DNA of 64,000 nt from NCBI GenBank assembly GCA_037576195.1, contig CM075103.1:38143250-38207249 (forward strand), in the 5' to 3' direction. Each line of letters begins with the position of its first letter. The first letter of the stretch is position 1. Under the pieces are notes generated by a model. It did not search any database. It was not told the DNA's origin and worked only from the letters and a program-made list of their open reading frames with translations. This DNA comes from Phytoseiulus persimilis (taxonomy: Eukaryota > Arthropoda > Arachnida > Mesostigmata > Phytoseiidae). The position numbers were made by a program, and so were the translations under genes. Positions 1-8,479 of the stretch are shown piece by piece.

Positions 1-260
1 GTCGGATCCTCATGACTGTTTGTCTCGGGCAGGAGCTCACTCCCTGGAATGATGAGGAGTCATCATTTCAAACGAGCTGTGTTCTCCTGAAGGGGCAGAT
101 TCCTCCAGATCGACCAGTTCCCGTTGTGGGATACGGATGGCCAACCACGTCACCTGAAGGTTCTATAATGGTTCACCCCTTTGGGTGGGCACAGCCTGTG
201 ACCTGTGACACCGATCGAACGTGAGATACCTAAGAGTATCTCGTGAAGATAACGAAGCTC

Positions 261-479
261 TCAAGCGGATAATGCCGCGTTCCAGCTGGAACGAGTTGGT
301 CGAGACTTCCGTGAGTCTCCCTGTCGGGCCTCCATATTTGCGAGCCGCACAGGGAATAATGGACCTGTCCCGAGTGGCGACAGCAGTGAGAAAGCACTCA
401 GCCTAAGGAAGCTGGCAGCGGATCGGTCCCTCAAACATGGCAATCGCGGCGCTCCTGGGATAATCACGGCCTTTCTCAT
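261..479 (-). pseudogene. BEL/Pao integrase N-terminal (H2C2) fragment
   Basis: Minus frame beginning KAVIIPGAPRL (about 473-438), like the P+LLP..H.+T segment of BEL/Pao integrases. In the +1-shifted frame HSGQVHYSLCGSQIW occupies 376-332, matching H(A/S)G...TL...R..(F/Y)W with the exact 15-residue H-to-W spacing. The distance from VIIPG to HSG, about 27 residues, is also usual. The segment abuts the left end of the mariner at 501, so the mariner insertion separates it from the rest of pol. The zinc-binding cysteines and the catalytic core are not recognisable in bases 1-260. Confidence 0.45.
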
Positions 480-498
480 TGACTCCTCCGATCGGATC

Positions 499-500
499 TA
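499..500. repeat. TA target-site duplication, mariner left flank
   Basis: TA immediately outside the left terminal inverted repeat, paired with TA at 2374-2375. Tc1/mariner elements insert at TA and duplicate it. Confidence 0.8.
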
Positions 501-856
501 TTGGGTGGATGCAAAAGTTCTGGGCCCCTAATTTCAATCGCTCATAAAAAGCCCCGTGCTCACAGGATCGATTTTACTGAGGGGTCGAAATTCGAAAAAT
601 CGCGATTTTGCGGTTCCGGCGAAACCGAGATTATGACCCCCTGTTTTCTCTTGGGAATCATAAAGTTCGTCAAAAAATAAGCGGTTTCAAAATAAAATCG
701 GGCATTTTGACTACGGCAAAGCGGAGTTATCGGCTTCCGAAGATTCAATATTTTCGTGTTTTTTTGATGACCCTTTTTCCGCCAGTTGAACGGTCCCATT
801 GATGGGATACGCTGGAAGTTCGTGAAAGTTTCAAAAACTCCAGCCATCACCTCGGG

Positions 857-1116
857 ATGGCCAACCGAGATCAACTGATCCGGAGCGCAATGCTCTACGA
901 GTTCCTCAAGGGGAATTCAGCGGCCGAGACGAAGCAATTGAAACATGTGTTCCGTGGAGCCACTTCGTCTCTTTCCACAGTGAAGAGGTGGTTCGCCAAG
1001 TTCCAAGACAGCAACCACACCTGAACGATGAGCCACGATCAGGCCGACCTGTCGAACTGAGTGACGACGACTTGGTTGCCTCCCTCGACGAGAATCCGTC
1101 GATAACAACCGGCGAG
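857..1116 (+). pseudogene. mariner transposase N-terminal helix-turn-helix, frameshifted and truncated
   Basis: ATG at 857 opens 55 codons to TGA at 1022, then the reading continues in another frame from 1021 to 1116, a single frameshift. The first part contains MLYEFLKGNSAAET and RWFAKFQ, and the second DEPRSGRPVEL and LDENPSITTGE. These are the conserved blocks of the mariner/SETMAR-type DNA-binding domain (HTH_48 followed by the GRP(V/P) linker and second helix-turn-helix). The reading stops at the insertion point of the 1119-1795 element. Right of that insertion I find no D..D(34)D catalytic domain, so most of the transposase was lost independently. The product cannot be functional. Confidence 0.85.
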
Positions 1117-1118
1117 TA

Positions 1119-1795
1119 TACAGGGTAGTCATCTTACTATTCTTTTGCTCATAAATCGGTAAAAAATCATCCGATTCTGGACTTTTTTCTTCATTCGATA
1201 GCTGGAAGGATGGCGCATCTTTTTCTTCTCGATTTTTGTGAATCGGTAGAAAACTGAATTTCGCAAATCGGCTCAAAGATTGCCTTTTCTTTTCAAGTTT
1301 TTCAAAAAAAACAGTCAGCAAACTTCTAAAGTCGACCGATCGAATTCGTAAGTGTCGAGGTCGACGCAAGATAGGATGCTGCTCAAAGGCCCGGCAACTC
1401 CAGATTTCCAGCTCAGGACCTGTGAGGAGGACGAAAGATCGCTTCAACCTTGACCTCAAGATCGACCTCCTGTAAAGATCGCGTCCTCTTTGCATTTTGG
1501 CCCTTAACTCCTCAGGGAAGCCGCATTCGGGAAATTTTTCTATGACAAAAAGCTCTTAGATTGGTCCAGACTACCCGACCAGGGAGTTGGCGGGTCGATC
1601 CGAGAACTTTTTTTCCCCCCGAAAATCCCGCCTCCTCAGTTTTCTACCGATTCACGAAAATCGAGAAGGAAAAGATGCGCCATCTTTCCAGCTATCAAAT
1701 GAAAAAAGGAGTCCAGGATCGGATAATTTTTCACCGATTCATGAGCAAAAGAAGATAGAGTAAGAAAATTCCCGACCTACGATGACTACCCTGTA
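1119..1795 (+). mobile_element. 677-bp MITE-like inverted-repeat element nested in the mariner
   Basis: Starts TACAGGGTAGTCATC and ends with its complement, flanked by TA at 1117-1118 and 1796-1797. Arms are long, about 1119-1262 against 1632-1795, with strong similarity including the blocks GGATGGCGCATC / GATGCGCCATC and GAATCGGTAGAAAACTGA / TCAGTTTTCTACCGATTC. The right arm has about 20 extra bases near its outer end. The centre (1290-1620) has no gene; the 192-codon minus frame at 917-1495 and the plus frame at 1561-1758 are chance openings across the arms. Terminal TACAGGG and TA duplication suggest a Tc1/mariner or related superfamily, but no transposase is present to prove it. Confidence 0.8.
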
Positions 1796-2373
1796 TACCC
1801 GATGAATGGGTCGCAGTGAAATGACTCTTCCGTCGCTGGAGAAGACGAAGATGATTCCGACAATCCGACTCTGATCCTAAGGTCTCTTCTTGCGAGCCGA
1901 ACATTGATGAAAAGCGTTGAGAGGACGTTTCCAAGAGGCTTCTGAGAGTCTCCAGGGGAATTCCAGCGTATCCCATCCATGAGACGTTCAATTGGCAGAA
2001 AAAAGGTCACCAAAGAATCACGAAAAAAAACGAATCTTTGGGAGCCGCTATCTCCGCTTTGCCGTGGCCAAAATGCTCAATTTTTTTTTCTGAAACCGCT
2101 TATTTTTCGACGAACCTCATGTTTCTGGAGAGAAAACAGGGGGTCATAATCTTAGTTTCGCCGGAACTGCAAAATCGCGATGTTTCGAATTTCGACCCTT
2201 TCAGTAGAATGAATGCTGTAAGCAGGGTGCTTTCTAAAATATGTCGCGGTTGATTCCATCTGAAAGCCGACTAAATCCTGCTCATTTCGTGTATTTTATT
2301 ATCTTTCTGCGCCTCCTGGGAGCGGAGTTATGAGCGATTGAAATTAGAGCCCAGAACTTTTGCATCCACCCAA

Positions 2374-2375
2374 TA
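2374..2375. repeat. TA target-site duplication, mariner right flank
   Basis: TA immediately outside the right terminal inverted repeat; partner of 499-500. Confidence 0.8.
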
Positions 2376-2784
2376 CGAACCCTGGTCTCAAGCATAGAGC
2401 TCCCTCGATGCCAAACTCTCCGAGTGTCAAAAACCTACGATTCCATTGTTCCAGACTATGCAAACCACGGAGTGACATCCACGAGTTGGAAGTGCCAGAG
2501 GGGTGTCCAGGCGTGGACCACTCTCTATCTATCGGTATTCATCCTCACTTCACAGATCTCAAGTCCTCGATCCTTCGTAATCCTAGCATTCGATTCGTAG
2601 AAACTTCCATCCCTCCAACACGAAACATCAATATTCGATCAAATGAGCTGCGACGCGCTGCGACGATTGTGGGAATTATCCTTCTCCTACCTTGGTGAAC
2701 TCATCGTACTTCATTTGCTCATCAGCCGGTTGGAACTTGCTCGCCACTGGCCGTGCAGAACAGATCCTCCAAATTCGTATCTAA

Positions 2785-3142
2785 CTACTCCGGTGTTCGC
2801 AACTTAGAATTGTAAATCTGAACAACGAGGCGGGCCGCTCTCAGCAATGGACATCTAACATCGACTTGGAGAGGAATTCCTTCACTTATGTAGAATACTC
2901 TCGCGCGAAAAACGTGGATTGTCTCACATTCAGAGTGCTCCGAGTAGCCCGGAACGCAGTCGACCGGGTTCAGAGACGAGGAGTGTGGAACAAGTTCGGT
3001 AATTTTCGGAAGCTCGGTTCTCCAGATGAGGAAAGCGAAAGCTCTCACGCCCCGTCGGGGATCTGACCGACTTGGACGACAGCTTCGTTGGCCACCTCAC
3101 GGCTTTTTTCCCTGTCCGGTTTTGAAACAGCTCCCCGCTCAC
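2785..3142 (-). pseudogene. BEL/Pao linker upstream of integrase
   Basis: Two overlapping minus frames together cover the segment between RNase H and integrase. RWPTKL lies near 3097; a second frame carries YSEHSECETIHVFRARVFYI near 2946-2887. BEL/Pao polyproteins typically have a W-P segment followed some 50 residues later by a YSS....R+.AW..RF segment, and the spacing here is 49 residues. Similarity is weak and I place it mainly by order. The frame runs out at 2785. An isolated RVGG (2622-2611) further on may be the start of the integrase N-terminal region, but it is about 200 nt farther from the next motif than expected. Confidence 0.35.
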
Positions 3143-3306
3143 AGTTGGAACGAGGTCGCTCGACGCCGCGCCGATTCGCCGCTTGTGCTGGCTCGAAAGA
3201 ACCCTCGTTTCCTGGAAGCGGAGTTCATCACAGACAGAAAGGCGAGGGTGAATAATTCATCATGACTTGAGCCTGGGAGTTCGGGCAATCTTTCGAAATC
3301 ATCGCC

Positions 3307-3618
3307 TTATCGCAATGAATCAATCCCGGGCGATTGATAGAATAATTTCGAAAAACTGCCTGAACTTCCTCCAAGCATGACGTTTCGGCTTCCATTCCCC
3401 CGCAGAGCACCACCACACAAGCTGGGATTCGCAACAGCTAACCGGAGCGAAAAGAACGGGGGTCTCCGCCTCGTTGCTGACGATGTCCAAACAAGAGCCG
3501 GGCACTCAAACTGACCACCGTTTTCACCGGGTTTCCGATAAGCATCTTCTCGGGTGTTCAGAACTCTCACTTTCCCAGCGGTACGGTCGCCTGCGATGCC
3601 GAAATGAACCAGTTTCAC
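3307..3618 (-). pseudogene. BEL/Pao RNase H-like fragment
   Basis: A 103-codon minus frame. VHFGIAG at residues 4-10 lies where the family has H.F.DAS, and LVWTSSATRRRPPFF with AVAN at about residues 42-64 matches V.WTDS.A....P..F..FVAN. The first Asp is not preserved in either motif, so it would not be catalytic. About 40 residues that normally separate the two motifs are missing. Near 3335, in a neighbouring frame, INRPGLI stands where the NPADL..RG motif is expected, 31 residues after AVAN. Confidence 0.45.
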
Positions 3619-3654
3619 ACGATCGCCGACTCGACGCAGAACCCGGATCGATAT

Positions 3655-3867
3655 TCACGATCGATGCCGCTTTAGACAAGGGAGTTGTCGAGGGATGTGG
3701 TTTTCACGGAATATCCTCGGACAGGCATGACATTCGCCGAAGCGAGCTGGAGCTGCGTCTTGCCTCCTCGTCGGTGCCAACGACGATCCGTTCCAATAGA
3801 GGCAGAGTTCCTGAAATGCCCTGGATGCGGAATAGTTGGCTTGGCGGGTAGAGGAAGCCGGTTTCAT
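3655..3867 (-). pseudogene. BEL/Pao RT-RNase H linker fragment
   Basis: A 70-codon minus frame with FQELC at residues 18-22, then a W-N..LAP segment and IPRQL at about residues 58-62. In BEL/Pao elements the corresponding pattern is QELC..L.WD..LP..., about 36 residues, then IPR. Here the gap is 35 residues. This is the single best diagnostic segment of the element. It follows the RT fragment and precedes the RNase H segment in the same orientation. The frame closes at a stop soon after IPRQL. Confidence 0.55.
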
Positions 3868-3899
3868 TCAAAAAGCACAAGTCTGACCTCAGCAGATTT

Positions 3900-4448
3900 C
3901 TATCCAAAGTCAAGTATTGTCCGTTGAACGGACAACGATCCGTTGCGATCCCAGGCCCAGCATAATAGCCACTCCTTTGTTCGGTGCTCCTTTGCGTAGG
4001 AGTCACGGAGAGAATCTGACTCCAGTATCCATTCCTGCGGGCGGAAGGAAACAACCGAGAAACTCAGTTTCAGAAGCTCGGTGAACAGATGGACCTTGTT
4101 CTGAGATTCTCTGGCGCCAAGCCACCTTCCGATCGTTTTCATGTTGGTAAGAGATAGGCAGCGATCAGCTTGCTCGATTCGAACGACGCGCTCCGACTGT
4201 GGGCTTATCCGTTGGTCGAAAACGCAGGCTTTCCGCTCAAGCGACTTGTGTGCTCCGGCTACCAACGAAGGAATCGCCAGACTGAGCAGCAGAGGAACTC
4301 CATTTGATGTTGTCAAAGCTGCGGGAGGCAACCCAGAGGAAAGACTTGATTTGATGTCACAGACTCGGATCGTGCTCGCAGTCGGAGTTCCTCGCTTTTC
4401 ATACGAGGATTCTGAGGAGCGTCTTTGATCTGAGCGGTGGCGATACAC
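3900..4448 (-). pseudogene. BEL/Pao reverse transcriptase fragment
   Basis: A 182-codon minus-strand open frame. Residues about 46-59 (TTSNGVPLLLSLAI) resemble the Pao-family RT segment TSSPFLL..AI. Residues about 121-140 (LFTELLKLSFSVVSFRPQEW) match the family pattern L..EL..LL..GGF.LRKW, about 75 residues later as expected. Residues 161-169 (LLCWAWDRN) sit where an LG..W segment is usual, though a little early. No clear YVDD catalytic pair survives in between, so the enzyme would be inactive. The frame ends at 3900 and similarity continues in another frame at 3867. Identification rests on family patterns recalled by eye; the neighbouring RNase H and integrase segments on the same strand support it. 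Confidence 0.5.
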
Positions 4449-4499
4449 AGCGTGCCTCCGAATGAGATTCGAGAACTAAAAAAACGGGATCGTTGAAGG

Positions 4500-7000
4500 G
4501 CGGCGTCGTTGGAGCTGATGAATACTCGCCTCCAAGTGGTTCGAAGTGAAGGGAATCAACAGTGAGGAACTCGTCGCTTGCTCCAATGCGCTCCCCCTGC
4601 CCAGAAGCATGCGAAGGCTCTCGAAGACAGATGTCCTTCAGGGGAGCTGTTTGACTTCATCAGTCCTCAATGGGCGCCGGCAGAAGCGGAGGAAATGCCG
4701 TCGCAGAGGAACAACGCACTCAGTTCGGAAGCACCCCCTAAACAAAACGAACGGCCATCGCCACATTTTCCGTCACTCCGTTCGCTGACAGAGGGATTTT
4801 CAATCGTCAGGTAGTTCCGACACAGGAGAGACGGAGAGAGCCCCAACGACGATCGAGAGATGCTGAAAAATCGAGCTGTGTTATGGAAAGAGACTCCATC
4901 TGCCTAACCCCGACCGAATCCGGCATGCACAACAATGAGCGGTCATCTAGCCCCTGTTATGCCAACGTGGGCATGTTGAGGTTGTCCAGAGTAGGAGTAT
5001 AGGCCAGGAATGGTTGGTTGGATCCCCCATACCTGACGTCCTCTTGGGTTGCGAATAGGAGCAAAAAATGAGTTTCGATTGATGTCGTTTCGGGCTAATG
5101 CTCAACTGCGCTCCCAACCCGCGGAATTAGCTTCCCGCTGCTCCTGAACCCGTCGAGGACGCAGTAGATGGAGCTATGATTGTGGTGTCCCGTTGAATGG
5201 GCGTGAGCCGCTACCATTCGAGAAACCACTCAATTCGTATCGAGTCCTGCGGGAAGAGCTCCGTTATATTTTGCGCGTATAGGCAACGGACTGATTGGAA
5301 CAAGTGATGAACACACGCTTGAACAAAAGAAATACCTATTTTTGGGATGATATTGTGAATTCCCTGGCGAGGGCCTAGGTAACTGATAAACTGCAGACAA
5401 TGAAAAGTCGCAACTCCGAAGGGAGCGACCCGACAAGGAACCGCCTGATCTCTTCTTCCGCGAAGCGCGAGACGTGATGTCTCGTGGAGAGAAAAAGTGT
5501 GTGTGTCTCTTCTCCGTCGACCGCATCGCTGGCCGATCGGCCGCCGGCAGAGCCTCGGGAGAGAAGGCGGAAAGACCAGCGTTCCAATGCGCGGAGTCGA
5601 GTTTATGGCAACTTGATTCCGAACTTATACCTACGGACGGTCTGACCCCTGCTCGATAAGAACTCGAATAATTATGTAGACTCTCCCTCGGAAGCAGTGG
5701 AGAGCATCTGGTTTTACCGGCTCTAATGTCCCGAAAAACAACGAGAGCTTCCGATAATAGAGGTCGAGGACCTTTTCGCGTGAAATTCGACGATACCCCG
5801 GACGGAGTGGTTTCGGATAGGTTTCTATTCTTGGTGTCCAATACCACATATTATGAGTCTCGCTGAATCGCGAGTGGGTCATCCTTGACCATCTTCGTGA
5901 GTCGTTCTCGACAAGACCCTCGCAAAAGATTTTGCTAGCCAGCCTGTCCTCTTGAGAACCAAGGAAGGTTCGCTGACCTGGGAGAGGAATCCTCACCGCC
6001 TTCGGTCCGCCAACGACCAAAAATCGGCTCCAAGCCCAGCTTCAGGAGTCGTTTTATGCCGTGCTAGGACTATTCCGAGGGGACGACTTCAGATGTATCT
6101 CCTAGATTTCGGTCTGAGAGGCGCAGGTATCGATGAAGCAGTCGCGAACGCTTGCCGAGGACCTAACGATCAACGCAAAGAACGGAACGGTCGTGCGGCT
6201 CGCTCCAGTTCACTAGTTCCTACCGGAGCTCCCCACTCCAAACCGATGACTGGTGCTCCCTCACCGCAGCTCTGGAAACCTCTGATTAGCTTCTCTCCTA
6301 ACGCCTCCCTGGACTAAATGCCACTTGCCATCCGATGAAAATCTACTGAGGAAGTTTCGACATCGTCACAGTATTGATAATGACTGATATTGTGATCCCG
6401 AGAGTCGGTCAGCTGTTTGGAGACCGCTCTGACTACAGCTCGAAATCACTCAACCTTGACGCGACAGAAGCTCAGGGCGGCTCCAAACTTTTCATTGCAT
6501 GATACGGGTAGGAGTGTGGGAGCTCGCTCGCACGTTGCGATGGCCCAGATTCTTAACAGCAGGTCCGCATGAAACTTTCAACGTAATCGAGACGCTCCTC
6601 CAAGCCATATAGTACGCAAAGTATACGATTCGACCCGATCTTCTCACTAGAAATATTCCGAGATCGCTCCAATCGAAACCGGGGAGCTCAATTTCATGGC
6701 GAAGCTACACGCCGAGCCATTTCATATCTCCAGCACGACGAACTTCGCAGCAAATCGTTGCAATCCACCGAGGGTTTGCGTTTATCGATGAGTTTCATTC
6801 TTCTGGGTCGTCCGTGAATGCATTTTTCCCCATGGCTCTTCTATCTCTTCCAATTATCATTTTCCTGTTTCTCGCACTCACAGTTCTTTTTGAGAACATC
6901 TCTTGTGAGTTGTTCCATGGGAAGAAAAGAACGATGCCGCTTCAGTCCACGACTGGACTTATCGGTTCGTAGGCTTTTGCGATACGAATTGAGTTTTCTT
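4500..7000. other. Anonymous sequence between BEL/Pao relic and non-LTR relic
   Basis: No gene can be supported. If the BEL/Pao element continues, protease and gag should lie here on the minus strand. A 205-codon minus frame (5230-5847) and an overlapping 129-codon frame (5631-6020) include a WY..P....PKP..R run near 5840 and a KGP.PLL....VFR run near 5740 that recall the start of BEL/Pao RT. They lie about 1 kb too far from the RT palm segment at 4.3 kb, so either sequence has been inserted or the likeness is accidental. A segment LGADFWSL near 6035 (minus) weakly recalls the protease end. No LTR was identified. Confidence 0.3.
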
Positions 7001-7008
7001 CTTAATCT

Positions 7009-7033
7009 ATTGGATTGGATTTGGATTGGATTT
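7009..7033 (-). repeat. LINE terminal microsatellite tail (ATTGG/ATCCA)
   Basis: Plus strand reads ATTGGATTGGATTTGGATTG and continues GATTT; on the minus strand it is a run of AATCC-like units closing the LINE 3' end. The copy at 49.3 kb retains one such unit. Confidence 0.65.
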
Positions 7034-7480
7034 ATTTCGATCTCCCATATGCACATATGGTCCCTTTCATTCCAGGGGTGAGTCGTCTTGCGTTCACAGA
7101 TCTTGCCGCTCCCAGTTAGTTAGGGTCACCTTCGTCTTTCGCAGAACTTCATGTTTGCTATTGGGTGTGAGTCCAATTCGGAAGGGAAACTCCTCTGGGG
7201 GTGAAGTTCGTTCCTCGCACCCCAAGACTACGTGTCTTTCTGTTTCGGGTTCTCCACATCTTGAACAGTTGATGTCGATGGAGGAATCGCGGTTGTGTTG
7301 CCGGGTCTTGGTGTTCAGCATTCCTGCCCTGGTTAACGCTAAGAGTTGGCTTCCGCGGAAGTTATCGTGTATATCGTATATATGTTTCATCATCTTGCAC
7401 GAACTCCAGTTCTTTGAATCAGCTTCTGGGAATGTTCGTTCATCTTCGCGAAGTTCAGATCGTCGACGAGCGATGGGCAG
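7009..7480 (-). mobile_element. Non-LTR retrotransposon (LINE) 3' end with AATCC-type tail
   Basis: On the minus strand a coding tail ends at a stop at 7094, followed by an untranslated stretch of about 60 nt and a terminal run of ATCCA-type repeats (7033-7009). Repetitive non-A tails are a feature of several LINE clades. The 3' end is repeated in a shorter copy at 49227-49309, which supports that it is a mobile 3' terminus. The 5' limit is uncertain: clear LINE similarity begins near 7390, although the frame is open to 7696. No RT domain remains here, so the copy is 5'-truncated or eroded. Confidence 0.7.
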
Positions 7481-7696
7481 GGCTGAGCAAAAATCGTGGG
7501 AATCTTGGAAGTTCCCCGCAGTGTTGCCGCGGAGCGGTCTTTCAGCAATCACTCGAAAGTGTTGACCGCCGTAGCATCGCTGAGCCAAGTTCAGTCGACT
7601 ACAACATGCTTCATCAGAACGCCGGTATGCTCTGAAGCTTGGATACAAATCAAGTCCGGCGCAAATTATAATACTCGTAGTCAAATTCGTCCTCAT
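7094..7696 (-). pseudogene. LINE ORF2 C-terminal fragment with CCHC motif
   Basis: A 200-codon minus frame. Residues about 118-165 contain LLALTRAGMLNTKTRQHNRD followed by C144-x2-C147-x7-H155-x4-C160 (CSRCGEPETERHVVLGC). This is the C-terminal gag-like zinc motif that follows the RT (or RNase H) domain in many LINE ORF2 proteins (pattern L..LR.G....N.R......C..CG..ET..H....C). Residues 1-110 show nothing I can assign and may lie outside the element. The stop at 7094 is followed by the repeated 3' terminus. Clade cannot be set without the RT domain. Confidence 0.65.
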
Positions 7697-7966
7697 CGTC
7701 TGAGGTGAACGAATTTCCAGGCTAAGATAGGAACTCTCTAGTATTGCGAAGTACTCATGTTGTGTTCAATAGAAGAGAATCGTGTGTCTCTGCATCGTTA
7801 CATTATCTACTCATTTCCGATCGAATTGGCTGCGAAATCACGTGATCTCATCACCCTTCACCATTGTTGAGCGATTGACTCCGCGATGTTTCGATCCGTC
7901 ACCGCGACTAGCCCGCGATATTCGCGTTTTTGGAACGCGACAAACTCGCAGGGTATCGCTTAGCAT

Positions 7967-8471
7967 TTGACTGAGATGTGGGCGGCGAACGGTACAGTCA
8001 ACGATGTAGCTGGATGGAAACTCCTCACTGGAAACAAACAAGCTACTACGAGCGGAGGTCTGACTATATATTAGAAAGTTCTGGGGTCGCCACGGTCGTG
8101 GAGTCGTACACAACCTAGCTCGGACAGTGATTCTGTTTGTGACCGATGGACGCGAAACAATCCTTGCGGCCGTCTACATCAGCCCCGGTATAGGATTCGT
8201 GAGAATCACGGAATTCCTACTGAAGCACTGGAAGTTTATGAAGTCTACTCCACATGCTGGTGTTCCTGTCCCAACCATCGTTGGTGGAGCGAACCAAAAT
8301 AATCTGATCTGTTTCATGCAAAAAGTATCCGGCCTGAGTTTGGCAAACGATCCTGTTGGAGGCGCTCCCCGAAGCGGCTCATGTCTTGACCTCGTTTTCG
8401 CTGATCGTTCAATAAGCATCGAAAGCATCAATCACGTCAGCTAGCTCAGTTATCATGAACCACAGTTCATC
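7967..8471 (+). pseudogene. Broken EEP-family endonuclease of a mobile element, probably Helentron type
   Basis: Two frames together follow the endonuclease/exonuclease/phosphatase fold used by LINEs and Helentrons. Frame one (7967-8071) reads LTEMWAANGTVNDVAGWKLL, then SGGLTIY and a stop; it matches LTETW....V.G+.+.......GG+.IY. After a frameshift, frame two (from about 8090) reads AVYISPG, then VPTIVGGAN where (P)I+.GDFN is usual, SGSCLDLVF where G(T)(C)+DLVF is usual, and VS-stop-LSYHEP (8436-8456). A terminal VSYFSYH.P is, as I recall, typical of the endonuclease attached to Helitron-like helicases of spiders and other arthropods. The catalytic Asp of GDFN is lost and there are at least two stops and one shift, so it is dead. 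No helicase was seen nearby. Confidence 0.6.
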
Positions 8472-8479
8472 CTTCCGGA

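Larger units (their letters stand above)
501..2373 (+). mobile_element. mariner-family DNA transposon, non-autonomous copy
   Basis: Terminal inverted repeats begin TTGGGTGGATGCAAAAGTTC at 501 and end with the complement at 2373. The outer 46-47 bp agree except for one short mismatch/indel around the GGGCCCC run. Both ends are flanked by TA (499-500 and 2374-2375), the target duplication of Tc1/mariner elements. The end motif resembles known mariner ends of the GGTTGGTGCAAAAGT type. Beyond the outer 47 bp the inverted similarity resumes at about 577-830 against 1960-2205, giving unusually long arms; the right arm holds about 90 bp absent from the left. Only the N-terminal helix-turn-helix part of a transposase gene remains. 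The element lies inside a BEL/Pao pol relic and itself carries an inserted element at 1119-1795. Confidence 0.88.
1..4500 (-). mobile_element. Degenerate BEL/Pao-type LTR retrotransposon, pol region, 3' part cut by window edge
   Basis: Retroelement relic read on the minus strand. From high to low coordinates I see, in shifting frames: an RT palm-like segment near 4313, an RT C-terminal segment near 4088-4030, an LG..W-like segment near 3970, the RT/RNase H linker with FQELC and IPRQL (3816-3682), RNase H-like VWTSSA (about 3490) and AVAN (about 3435), an NPADL-like NRPGLI (about 3335), RWPTKL (about 3097) and YSEHS (about 2946), then integrase VIIPG (467-453) and an HSG..IW segment (376-332). 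Order fits BEL/Pao pol, and most spacings do too, notably 35 residues from FQELC to IPR and 15 from H to W in the integrase. Frames are broken by many stops and shifts, so this is a dead copy. The mariner at 501-2373 interrupts it. No LTRs were found; the 3' end lies beyond the left edge. Confidence 0.6.

Noticed and set aside
917..1495. 192-codon minus-strand open frame
   Set aside because: Crosses the mariner HTH relic and the left arm of the nested element; no motif; a chance opening antisense to the transposase.
4230..4330. Plus-strand frame with NEGIARLSSRGTPFDV recalling the BEL/Pao NPAD..SRG motif
   Set aside because: Opposite strand to all other BEL/Pao motifs and overlapping the better minus-strand RT segment.
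5230..5847. 205-codon minus-strand open frame as a gene
   Set aside because: Ser/Arg/Pro-rich without domain or splice signals; a length expected about once by chance in a window like this.
5630..5880. Start of BEL/Pao reverse transcriptase (WY..P....PKP..R and KGP.PLL....VFR)
   Set aside because: It lies about 1 kb too far upstream of the RT palm segment at 4.3 kb and needs a frameshift between the two pieces; kept only as a remark in the region note.
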